This document shows positions 26,289-34,543 of a stretch of DNA of 43,260 nucleotides, piece after piece (the stretch's first letter is position 1; each line of letters opens with the position of its first letter). Source of the DNA: Chthoniobacter flavus (GTDB lineage Bacteria > Verrucomicrobiota > Verrucomicrobiia > Chthoniobacterales > Terrimicrobiaceae); the NCBI GenBank assembly GCA_020718585.1, contig DYRS01000002.1:1-43260 (forward strand). Direction: 5' to 3'. Position numbers and translations under genes: made by a program. The notes beneath the pieces were generated by a model. It had not been told where the DNA came from. It worked only from the letters and a program-made list of their open reading frames with translations, and searched no databases.

Positions 26289-27706
26289 AATCACGAATCC
26301 TCTTTCCGGTGCTCATCGTTGCGACAGTCCTTCGAATCGCCTGGGTCTGGACGCGCGACGTTTCGCCGTCCGAGGCCTATTATTGGATGTGTTCGCAGCG
26401 GCTTGCGCCGGGATTTTTCGACGGTCCGGCGGGGACGGCGTTCCTTGTGCGGGCGTTCGGCGAGCCGTTTGTTGCGGCGCGGCTGTTCTGGCCGGTTCTT
26501 GGATTTTTCTGCGGCTGGGCGGCATGGATTTTTGTGAGACGGATTTCCGACCGGGCGACCGGCTCGTGGTGCGTGCTCCTGCTCAACGCTCTGCCGGTTT
26601 TCAACCGGGCGGCCGTCGAGGTCGGGCCGCTGATGCCCGCGCTGTTCTTTTCGCTGATCGGGCTGGTCTTTGCGCGGATGGCATGGGAGGGCCGCCAGTG
26701 GGCGTGGTTCGCGGCGGCGGGATTTTTTGCTGCGGGCGTAAACTTTCGCTACGAGGTTGCGCTGATTCCCGCCGCGCTGCTCGTCGGCGCACTTTCGAGC
26801 CCGCGCCGCCGCGCGGACTTAATTGGGCCTGCGGCGATGGCGGTGCTTGTCGGGCTGGCGCTGTGGCCGGCGCTCGCATGGAATGCGTCGCTCGAATGGG
26901 TGCCGGTCGCGGGCGGCACATGGCGGTCGCTCGTCGAGTTCCGTCCGGATCGGACCGCTCGAAGCCTCGCGGATTTGTTCCGCGCGTTTTCGGTTCCGAT
27001 CGCGCTCGGCATCCCGGTCGCACTGGTATTCCTCGTTCGCTCTGCCGGCCGGTATGCGCGGCCGGGATTCCTCCTCGCCTCGTGCGCGGCGGTCTGGGCG
27101 TGGTGTGCGTATCTTGTTCTGCACGGCGACCCGGCGGTCGTGGCCGCCAGCCTTGGGTTTGTGCCGCTTGCCGGGTTTGCCGCGATCGCGTGCGCGAAGC
27201 TTCGCGGCGCGGTCATCGCCGGCTGGGCGGTGCCGGCGATCGCGCTGGCAACCGCCGCCCTCGCCCTCGCTCCAGCGGCCACGTCGTGGAAGGATGTTGC
27301 CAACGAGTTTCGCGGGGCGGCCCGGGATCTTCCCGCAGCCGAGAAGGACGGATTTTTCATCGCTGAAACCCCCGAACTCGCCGCCGTGCTCGGCCACCAC
27401 ATCCCGGGCGCGGGACCGCATCCGTCGGTCTTCGTTTCCGAGTCTCCCGACATCTCAAACCAGTTCGCGCTCTGGCCGTCGTATGCCGATTTCGATGAGA
27501 AGGCGTCGGGAACGGACGAGTATTTCACCGAGCAGAAAGGCGCGAATCCGTATGTGGGAAGGAACGCCGTCTATATCGGCTCCGAGCTCCCGCAAACCGT
27601 GCAGGCGGCGTTTACGGAAGTCACACCGCTCAAGACGATCAGCGGACCGGACGGCAAGCCGCTCGGGATTTATCTCTGTGTCGGCTATGAGACCCTGCCG
27701 CTGTGA
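26285..27706 (+). CDS. GT-C membrane glycosyltransferase, ArnT/GT39-like
   Basis: This 473-residue polytopic protein has an N-terminal membrane segment followed by the luminal acidic loop WTRDVSPSEAYYWMCSQRLA; the D and E there are typical of GT-C catalytic loops. About 8-10 hydrophobic helices follow in residues 5-330, and a soluble C-terminal domain occupies 330-473. The pattern SPSEAYYW with a later FDGPAG resembles the ArnT/GT39 family that uses lipid-phosphate sugars. Donor and acceptor cannot be told. Coupling to a PAP2 phosphatase fits a polyprenyl-phosphate donor. Convergent with tatC after 21 bases. Confidence 0.82.
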   Translation: MKSRILFPVLIVATVLRIAWVWTRDVSPSEAYYWMCSQRLAPGFFDGPAGTAFLVRAFGEPFVAARLFWPVLGFFCGWAAWIFVRRISDRATGSWCVLLLNALPVFNRAAVEVGPLMPALFFSLIGLVFARMAWEGRQWAWFAAAGFFAAGVNFRYEVALIPAALLVGALSSPRRRADLIGPAAMAVLVGLALWPALAWNASLEWVPVAGGTWRSLVEFRPDRTARSLADLFRAFSVPIALGIPVALVFLVRSAGRYARPGFLLASCAAVWAWCAYLVLHGDPAVVAASLGFVPLAGFAAIACAKLRGAVIAGWAVPAIALATAALALAPAATSWKDVANEFRGAARDLPAAEKDGFFIAETPELAAVLGHHIPGAGPHPSVFVSESPDISNQFALWPSYADFDEKASGTDEYFTEQKGANPYVGRNAVYIGSELPQTVQAAFTEVTPLKTISGPDGKPLGIYLCVGYETLPL

Positions 27707-27727
27707 GATTCGGGAGTGGCGTCTGTG

Positions 27728-28495
27728 CTACGGCGCGGCCGGCTTGCGCATGAACCACGAGATCGCGATGCAGATCTCGTAGAGGAGATACATCGGCGCG
27801 CCCATGAAGAGGAGAGTCACGATGTCGGAGGTCGGGGTGATCACAGCGGCAAGAAAAAAGATGATGACAACCGCGAACGTGCGCGTCCGGCGGAGGATGT
27901 CGTAGTCCACTATGCCAAGCTTCACGAGGACCAGCACCGCCACCGGAAGCTCGAACGCGAGGCCGAATGAGATCACAAACTGGGTTGCGAACGAATAGTA
28001 TTCGCGGACCGTCCAGCTCGGCTGCCAGTGCATCGCCTGGGCGTCCTTAAAAAAAAAGTCGAGTGCCTGCGGGAGGACTTTGAAGTATGCGAACGCGGCA
28101 CCGCCGAGGAACAGCCCGAACCCGACGACCGCCGCCGGGTAGAGCATCCGCTTTTCCTCCGGGGTCAGCGCCGGGAGAAGGAATTCGGCCAGGAAGAGGA
28201 GCACGAGCGGAAACGACAGGATGAGGCCGCCATAGAGTGCTAGCTCGAGGGAAATCGTGAACGAGTCGGCGACCCCGAGCGATTGGATATTCGCGGCACG
28301 CGCCGGATCCACCGCCATGAACGGCGCTTGGACGAGTGCCGACATCTCGCCGCGGAACACGAAGCAGACGATCATCGCGATGCCGAGCGCGGCCGCGATC
28401 TTCATGATCATGAACCGTAGGTCCTCGATGTGCTCGAGGATCGGCTTTGATTCGTCGCGCGACTCGCGGAAATCAAAAAACCGTTTCAGATTCAT
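27728..28495 (-). CDS. tatC: Sec-independent (twin-arginine) translocase TatC
   Basis: This 255-residue protein has six membrane segments. The N-terminal cytoplasmic block PILEHIEDLRFMIMK with its Glu is the TatC signal-recognition region. The loop between the second and third segments and the segment FPLVLLFLAEFLLPALTPEEKR are typical, and the end is ITPTSDIVTLLFMGAPMYLLYEICI. It forms the receptor for twin-arginine signal peptides in the inner membrane. Partner tatA/tatB genes are not seen here. It is the last gene of fur-argH-tatC on this strand; the gap to argH is 49 bases. Confidence 0.95.
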   Translation of the reverse strand: MNLKRFFDFRESRDESKPILEHIEDLRFMIMKIAAALGIAMIVCFVFRGEMSALVQAPFMAVDPARAANIQSLGVADSFTISLELALYGGLILSFPLVLLFLAEFLLPALTPEEKRMLYPAAVVGFGLFLGGAAFAYFKVLPQALDFFFKDAQAMHWQPSWTVREYYSFATQFVISFGLAFELPVAVLVLVKLGIVDYDILRRTRTFAVVIIFFLAAVITPTSDIVTLLFMGAPMYLLYEICIAISWFMRKPAAP

Positions 28496-28544
28496 TGGGA
28501 AAGCGATTTCGCGCGAAGCCGGGCGGGACGGTTGGTGGCCCGGT

Positions 28545-29912
28545 TCATTCCAGGCGGGCGGTCCAGCGCGCGATCTCGCGGGCGACATTTTCCGGCGACG
28601 GGGCACCGGTCGCCCGGCGGGCGGCCATCGCGGAGGCGATGTCAAAATTTGCCGCGACCACCGCCGGGGTCAGCAGCGGGGAGGCGGCGAGGAACTCGCC
28701 GGGATCGAGCCGGTCGAGCGGCGTGCCGAGCTCGTGCGCCCGCGCGACCAGCCGCCCGATGATCTCGTGGGCCTGCCGGAATGGCACCCCGCCCGCGACC
28801 AGGCGGTCGGCCAGATCGGTGGCCAGCAAAAGCGGGTCGGAGGCGGCCGCGAGCGCGCGATCCTCGCGGAAGCTGGCGGCGGCCAGCATTTCCGAAAAAA
28901 TCGCAAGCGTGGACAGCACGGTATCGACAGAATCGAAGACCCCTTCCTTATCCTCCTGCATGTCGCGGTTGTAGGTCAGCGGCAGGCCTTTCATCGTCGT
29001 GAGCAGGGCGATCAGATTGCCGTAGAGGCGGCCGGTTTTCCCGCGCGCGAGTTCGGCGATGTCCGGGTTTTTTTTCTGCGGCATGAGGCTCGATCCGGTC
29101 GTGTGCCGGTCGCTAAGCTCGATGAACCCGAATTCTGCCGATGCCCAGAGGATGATGTCCTCGCTGAGCCTCGAGACATGCATGCCGAGGATCGCGAGCG
29201 CGGCCAGCAGCTCGCATGCGAAGTCCCGGTCGGCGACGGCGTCCATGCTGTTCGCTGTGACGCGCGAGAACCCGAGCCCGGCGGCGACCGCCTCACGGTC
29301 GAGGACCAGCGTGGACCCGGCGATCGCTCCCGAGCCGAGCGGCATCGAATCCATGCGCTTCGCGCAGTCTTCGATGCGGCCGGCATCGCGCGCGAACATC
29401 TCGACGTAGGCGAGTAGATGGTGCGCGAAGAGCACCGGCTGGGCGCGTTGCAGGTGCGTGTAGCCGGGCATCACGGCCGACGGATGCCTTCCCGCCAGCC
29501 CGACCAGCGCGCGCTGGATGCCGCGCAGGCCCGCTGCGATCTCCCCGCAGGCGCCGAGCAGGTGGAGGCGAAAATCCAGGGCGACCTGGTCGTTCCGGCT
29601 GCGGGCGGTGTGCAGCTTCGCGCCCGCCGCTCCGATCCGTCGGGTAAGCTCGGCCTCGATGTTCATGTGAACGTCCTCGAGATCCTCGCTGAACGCGAAC
29701 TCGCCCGACGCGATGTCCGAGCCGATCGCGTTCAGGCCGGCTTCGATTTCGCCAAATTCAGCAGATGTGAGAATCCCGGCTCCCGCCAGCGCGCGGGCGT
29801 GCGCGATGCTCCCGCGAATGTCCGCGCGGTAGAGCCTCCAGTCGGTCGTGACGGATTGTCCGTAGGATTTCAGGAGGTCGGACGCCTCGTGTTTGAATCG
29901 GCCTTTCCACAT
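28545..29912 (-). CDS. argH: Argininosuccinate lyase
   Basis: This 455-residue protein is in the fumarase/aspartase superfamily. The lyase signature is GSSLMPQKKNPD (273-284), the catalytic loop with the general-base Ser is in it, His153 lies in MPGYTHLQRAQP, and the substrate region is HTARSRNDQVALD. It splits argininosuccinate to arginine and fumarate in the last step of arginine synthesis. Length and all motifs are normal. Its start is six bases from the fur stop, so it is co-transcribed with fur. No other arginine genes are visible. Confidence 0.97.
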   Translation of the reverse strand: MWKGRFKHEASDLLKSYGQSVTTDWRLYRADIRGSIAHARALAGAGILTSAEFGEIEAGLNAIGSDIASGEFAFSEDLEDVHMNIEAELTRRIGAAGAKLHTARSRNDQVALDFRLHLLGACGEIAAGLRGIQRALVGLAGRHPSAVMPGYTHLQRAQPVLFAHHLLAYVEMFARDAGRIEDCAKRMDSMPLGSGAIAGSTLVLDREAVAAGLGFSRVTANSMDAVADRDFACELLAALAILGMHVSRLSEDIILWASAEFGFIELSDRHTTGSSLMPQKKNPDIAELARGKTGRLYGNLIALLTTMKGLPLTYNRDMQEDKEGVFDSVDTVLSTLAIFSEMLAAASFREDRALAAASDPLLLATDLADRLVAGGVPFRQAHEIIGRLVARAHELGTPLDRLDPGEFLAASPLLTPAVVAANFDIASAMAARRATGAPSPENVAREIARWTARLE

Positions 29913-29918
29913 AAGTTG

Positions 29919-30401
29919 TTAGATTCCGGATTCTGCGGGACGCCTCGAGCACGACCCGCGCAACTTCAGTTCGTCGCACCGCGCCTCGATTTTCACCATC
30001 TTGTTTTTCGGGGAAAACCCGAGCCGGCGGGTGATGCAATTTTCTAAAAGCTCTATATTTTGATCCTCGAATTCGATGATTTTTTTGCAATCCAAGCAAA
30101 CCAGGTGGTTGTGGGTCGGGTGTTCGAGAAAATTCGGATCATAGACCTTGGTTTTCCCGCCGAGGTCGAGTTCGCGGAGGAGCCCGCTTTCGACCAGCAG
30201 GGGGAGCGTGCGATAGACGGTTGCGCGCGATACGGAATCGTTCATCCGGCGCGCCATCACGTAGAGTTCCTCCGCGCTGAAATGCTCCTTCGTGCTGAAC
30301 GCAGCCGCAATGACGGCGTCTCGCTGGGCGGTCCTGCGAAGCCCTTTCTCCGCAAGATAGCCATACAAAGAGTCGTGGACGCTGTCGCGTGAAGGTGTCA
30401 T
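29919..30401 (-). CDS. Fur-family metal-dependent transcriptional regulator
   Basis: This 160-residue regulator has a winged-helix DNA-binding domain (HFSAEELYVMARRMNDSVSR then TVYRTLPLLVESGLL). The dimerisation and metal domain follows, with HPTHNHLVCLDC (His94, His97, His99, Cys102, Cys105). In most Fur/PerR proteins a second Cys pair near the C-terminus completes a structural zinc site. Here the C-terminus has only Cys151 in RGSCSRR and Cys142 in ARCD, so the usual CxxC is missing. Metal specificity (Fe, Mn or Zn) cannot be decided. It is the first gene of fur-argH-tatC. Confidence 0.88.
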   Translation of the reverse strand: MTPSRDSVHDSLYGYLAEKGLRRTAQRDAVIAAAFSTKEHFSAEELYVMARRMNDSVSRATVYRTLPLLVESGLLRELDLGGKTKVYDPNFLEHPTHNHLVCLDCKKIIEFEDQNIELLENCITRRLGFSPKNKMVKIEARCDELKLRGSCSRRPAESGI

Positions 30402-30546
30402 CTCGCCGCAGGGTAGCGGCCCGGTTCCGCGAGTCAAGGCCACCTGATCGGGTGGGTGCATGGCAAAAAAGAGGGTTTGGGAATTTTTCTCTTTTTTTGA
30501 CCTTGAAAATGCAGCACCGAAGGGGTCAGTGATATTCCATGCTGCC

Positions 30547-32727
30547 GTGACAAAACGATTTTCGATCATCGCCATTTTCGCCTGCCTCTTGGTTGCCCCT
30601 CCCTGTCCGGCGCAGGGACTCAAATCGGTGCTGAAGCCATTTGGCGGGACGGCTGGGACGGCGACCGACAAGGAGCCGACGATGACCGACCAGCTCGCAT
30701 GGGTGCGCGCGCAGCTCGCCGAGCCCGCGTGGGACGCCGAAGCCGCCCTGAAGTCTCGACTCCGGCAGGCCGGGCTCCCGGAGTCGCGGGCCGATGAGTT
30801 CCGCGCCGCCGACAAAGACATCCGCCGTGCCTACCAGAGTGCCGCCGACCTGCTAGCCGGCCTCGTTGCGCTAGACGACAAAAGCGCGCCACCAGCCGCC
30901 GTGCCGCCCCCCGCCGACGAGGAGGAGGCCGCCGAGATGCGCGAGGTGCTCCGGCGGAACAAGCTCGCCGCGCGCGGCACCGAGGCCGAGATCGAGGCGC
31001 TCCGCAAAATTATCTCCCAGCAGCAAGCACTCGACGCAAACGCCCAGCGCGAATCCCGCCAGCTCGCCGAGGAGGCGGCATCCGCAAAAACCGAGGAGGC
31101 AAAGTTTCGCGCCGCGCTCAACCTCGAACTTGCCGAGCTCAAAAAACGCGCCGCCTCGGCGACCGCCTTCTTCGGGAAGTGGAAGCTCTACCTACAGGAA
31201 TCCATCCTGAAGGACGCGCTCGTCGAGCAGTCGGCACTCCAGAGCACGCTCAAGATCGGCGGGTTCGACCGCCAGATTGAAGCCCGCCGCGCGGACAAAC
31301 AACTCGCTGCGGCCTCGACCGAATCCGCCGCGCTCGACAAGGAGACCAAGGCGGCGATCAGGGACCAGAAGCGCGCGATCACCGATGCCTCGGCCCTCAA
31401 GGAAAACGCAGATGCGAACGGCAACAAATCACGCGCAGCCGACCAGCTTGTCACCTCAACCCTGGGGCTCGTTACGGTGATGCAGGGCGCGCTCAGCATC
31501 GCCGAGGCGGAAAAAGCCCACTGGCAATCCGTCAAATCCCTCGCCGCCGAATTGACCCCCGCCGGACTCAAAAATGCGATCAACCAAGCGGAGGAAAGCA
31601 TCCGAGTGCTCACGGAATGGCGTCCGGGCATGGACAGCAGGCTCATCGAGGCCCGTGAAATCGCGGACGCCTTGCAGAAGCAGATCCGTACGGGATCGGT
31701 GGATCCCGCGACGCGCGCGCTGCTCGAGCGCGCGCTTGCCGCCGAGCAGAAGAGGGCCGCCTCGCTCGGCAGCCTCATCTCGCGCACCGAACAGATGATC
31801 GCACTGCAGGAGGAATTCCTCGACGAGCTCCAGACCACGCTCGGTGAGGAAAGCGCGGGACGCCGGTTCGGACGCGCGTGGGCGGAATTCGCCGCCGCCG
31901 CCGCCGCCGTCTGGTCGTTCGAGATTTTTTCCTCCGGCACGATCAGCATCACCGTCCGCAAGGTGGTGCTCGCCGCAGCCGGGTTCTACCTTGCCCTCCT
32001 CCTCGCCGGCGTCTTCGCACGATGGATCGCGCGCGGCGCGTCCCGGAATTTCCGCATCGCTGACGACCAGCACCTGCTCCTCGAAAAAAGCCTCTTCATC
32101 CCTGCCGCTGGACTCCTCGTCCTTACGATGCTCAACTGGCTGAACATCCCGCTCACCGCATTCGCATTTCTCGGCGGCGCGATCGCGATCGGCATCGGAT
32201 TCGGTGCCCAAAACCTCATCAATAACTTCATCAGCGGGATCATCCTCCTCCTCGAACGCCAGATCAAAGTCGGCGACATCATCGAGGTCGCCGGAAGTAC
32301 CGGACAAGTCATCCACCTCGGCAGCCGGTGCTCGCGAATCCGCAAATTTGACGGCGTCGAGGTCCTCGTTCCCAACAGCTCGTTCCTCGAAAAAGAGGTG
32401 ACCAACTGGACGCTCGCCGACTTGCACCACCGGTTCGATTTCACCGTCGGTGCCGCCTACGGATCGCCGGTGGACCATGTAATCTCGCTACTCGACTCGG
32501 CGGTCGCACGGCAGCCGGAGATCCTGCGCGATCCCGAGCCGGGAGTCTTCTTCGAGGCGTTCGGCGACAGCTCGCTCGTTTTCAGAATCTACTACTGGAT
32601 CGAACTCGGCGACACCGCCGACGCCCGCCGGGTCGGAAGCGACCTCCGCATTCGAATCGAACGCGACTTCCGCGCAGCCGGAATCGAAATCCCATTCCCC
32701 CAACGCGACATCCACATCCGCATCTAA
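30547..32727 (+). CDS. Large MscS-family mechanosensitive channel
   Basis: This protein of ~726 residues has a signal peptide (to about PAQG). A long periplasmic region rich in Ala, Glu and Lys with a predicted coiled coil (~50-390) follows. Then come about five membrane segments, the pore-lining helix with AFAFLGGAIAIGIGFGAQN, and a cytoplasmic MscS beta domain (KVGDIIEVAGSTGQV then LVPNSSFLEKEVTNWT). It would open under membrane tension and release solutes. Size and layout resemble MscK/YbdG-type channels more than the small MscS. The GTG at 30547 starts the signal peptide; an ATG at 30460 is possible but encodes no better N-terminus. Confidence 0.88.
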   Translation: MTKRFSIIAIFACLLVAPPCPAQGLKSVLKPFGGTAGTATDKEPTMTDQLAWVRAQLAEPAWDAEAALKSRLRQAGLPESRADEFRAADKDIRRAYQSAADLLAGLVALDDKSAPPAAVPPPADEEEAAEMREVLRRNKLAARGTEAEIEALRKIISQQQALDANAQRESRQLAEEAASAKTEEAKFRAALNLELAELKKRAASATAFFGKWKLYLQESILKDALVEQSALQSTLKIGGFDRQIEARRADKQLAAASTESAALDKETKAAIRDQKRAITDASALKENADANGNKSRAADQLVTSTLGLVTVMQGALSIAEAEKAHWQSVKSLAAELTPAGLKNAINQAEESIRVLTEWRPGMDSRLIEAREIADALQKQIRTGSVDPATRALLERALAAEQKRAASLGSLISRTEQMIALQEEFLDELQTTLGEESAGRRFGRAWAEFAAAAAAVWSFEIFSSGTISITVRKVVLAAAGFYLALLLAGVFARWIARGASRNFRIADDQHLLLEKSLFIPAAGLLVLTMLNWLNIPLTAFAFLGGAIAIGIGFGAQNLINNFISGIILLLERQIKVGDIIEVAGSTGQVIHLGSRCSRIRKFDGVEVLVPNSSFLEKEVTNWTLADLHHRFDFTVGAAYGSPVDHVISLLDSAVARQPEILRDPEPGVFFEAFGDSSLVFRIYYWIELGDTADARRVGSDLRIRIERDFRAAGIEIPFPQRDIHIRI

Positions 32728-32881
32728 TCCAAGTTTCTTATGGGTTGGGAATATCGGGAGAAAAATCGATAAACCGCACCTCATTTTAAGAAAAACCGCG
32801 ATTAAAATCGGAGTAAATCAGCGTAAGTCGTTGACCCCTTTGCTGTGCAGTCCGCGAAGAAGGGGGAGCTGAAAGTTCCGA
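32728..32881. other. AT-richer gap between convergent genes
   Basis: These 154 bases separate mscS and the pyrophosphatase gene. A short stem cgat/atcg with loop taaa (near 32800) and A/T runs are present, but there is no strong terminator with a T-tract. I see no gene. Confidence 0.4.
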
Positions 32882-34543
32882 TCAGACCACGCGGGCGACG
32901 AGTCCGGTGAGGTAGGGGAGGAGCTGTTTTTTGCGCGAGACGACGCCGTCGAGTTTCCATGCGCACGCGCCCTCGTCGGGGAAGTCAATGAGGCGGGTGA
33001 AGCTGTGCGGGCCGCAGAGCAGGAGCACCGAGTTCTGCGAATTGACGTCGGTGATGAGCAGGGTCGTGAAAAAGTAGTTGTTCTCCGCGCGGTAGGCCTC
33101 GAGCGAGGCGACGAGCGCGTCGCGTTTTTCCGGGAGGTGCGCGAAGGTGAGCTCCTCGATCTGCGAGACGCTGAACCGGTAGCCTTGCTCCGAGTATTCC
33201 TTGCAGTCGGCGGTGATCGCCTGGGTCGGCGCCATGGTGAGGAGCGGCGAGCCGACCGAGAAAATCTCCGCGGCGAGGTCGGCCGGGTTCACCCCGCTGA
33301 TGCCTGCGAGCTCGGCCATCATCTCGCGGTCCACATCGGTCGTCGTCGGGGAGGTCAGGTTGAGCGTGTCCGAAATCATCCCGCACATCAGGAGGCCGGC
33401 GACATCTTTTGTGATCGGGACGCCGGCCTGCCGGTAGCAGGTGGCGACGATCGTGCAGGTCGAGCCGACCGGGCGGTTGAGAAAAAGGATCGGCTGGTGG
33501 GTCGGCGCGACGCCGATCCGGTGGTGGTCGATGATCTCGACGATCGGGATCTCGTGCGCCCCGCTCACCGCCTGGCTCAGCTCATTGTGGTCCATCAGCA
33601 CGAGCTGTCGGGGCACGGGCTTGAGGAAATCGCTTTTTGAGATGATCCCTTCGAGGCGTCCGTCCGGTCCGAGCACCGGAAACGCGAACTGCGCGGACAT
33701 CGCGACGTCGGACTGCGCCTCGCGCAGCGGCATATCGGCCGGGAGGCTGGTGAAATCGGGCTGGATCAGCTTTCCGGACGAGACGGCGGCGCGGGCGAGG
33801 AGAACGGTCGTCGCGGTGTCGTAGGGCGAGGAGATGAGCGCGACGCCGTGGGCCTCGGCGGCCGCGAGGACGGCCTTGTTTGGCGGAAAATTGTTGGTGA
33901 TGACGAGTGCTCTGACGCCGGCCTCGATCGAGAGGAGCTGGATGTTCCAGCGGTCGCCGACGATGAGGACGGTCGAGCCTCGGTCGAGTTCGTCGAGGCG
34001 TTTGGTGAACGTCGTGGTGTGCATCGCGGCGACGACAAGGTGGTGCGGGTGGACCTCCGTGTCGTCCGGCCCTGCGAGGAGCGTGCCGTGAAATGCCGCC
34101 CGGATGTCAGTCAGCGAGGCGTCCACCACGCGGGCCGCGCTGATCCGGTCGAGCGGCGGAAAAAGGTATTGGCTGAGCTTGAAGCCGGAGATCAGGCCGA
34201 GGCACCTCCGGGAGTCGTCCACCACCGGCAGCCCGTGGAACGTCATCTCGTTGATCCGGGTCATCGTCTCATAGATCGGGCTGCGGAAGTGCGCGCTCAC
34301 GACCTCGCGCTGCATCACATCCTCGACCCGGGGATGCACATCGCTCACAAAGACAGGAGCCTCGAACCCGAATTTTTCGAGCGCGTAATCAATCCGTTCG
34401 TTTGTGTTCCCGCAGCGCGCTGCGAGCACGTTTTTGGCACCGGTGGCGGTCTTCAGCTCGGCGTAAGCGATCGCCGAGCAGATCGCGTCCATGTCCGGGT
34501 TCCTGTGGCCGATGACGACGGTGATCATGTTTTTAAAGTTCAT
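32882..34543 (-). CDS. Family II (manganese-dependent) inorganic pyrophosphatase with CBS and DRTGG domains
   Basis: This 553-residue protein begins with the DHH-type motif [12 protein letters not shown] (His13, Asp17, Asp19). It then has an insert with two CBS-type segments (~70-130 and ~275-310) flanking a DRTGG domain (~135-250), as in nucleotide-regulated family II pyrophosphatases. The second half of the catalytic site is MDHN (about 317-320) and the DHH motif EIIDHHR (339-341). It hydrolyses pyrophosphate; CBS inserts usually bind AMP or ATP. The ATG at 34543 overlaps the hybrid kinase's stop by 11 bases; an ATG at 34528 gives the usual N-terminus [12 protein letters not shown] and may be the real start. 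Confidence 0.93.
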   Translation of the reverse strand: MNFKNMITVVIGHRNPDMDAICSAIAYAELKTATGAKNVLAARCGNTNERIDYALEKFGFEAPVFVSDVHPRVEDVMQREVVSAHFRSPIYETMTRINEMTFHGLPVVDDSRRCLGLISGFKLSQYLFPPLDRISAARVVDASLTDIRAAFHGTLLAGPDDTEVHPHHLVVAAMHTTTFTKRLDELDRGSTVLIVGDRWNIQLLSIEAGVRALVITNNFPPNKAVLAAAEAHGVALISSPYDTATTVLLARAAVSSGKLIQPDFTSLPADMPLREAQSDVAMSAQFAFPVLGPDGRLEGIISKSDFLKPVPRQLVLMDHNELSQAVSGAHEIPIVEIIDHHRIGVAPTHQPILFLNRPVGSTCTIVATCYRQAGVPITKDVAGLLMCGMISDTLNLTSPTTTDVDREMMAELAGISGVNPADLAAEIFSVGSPLLTMAPTQAITADCKEYSEQGYRFSVSQIEELTFAHLPEKRDALVASLEAYRAENNYFFTTLLITDVNSQNSVLLLCGPHSFTRLIDFPDEGACAWKLDGVVSRKKQLLPYLTGLVARVV

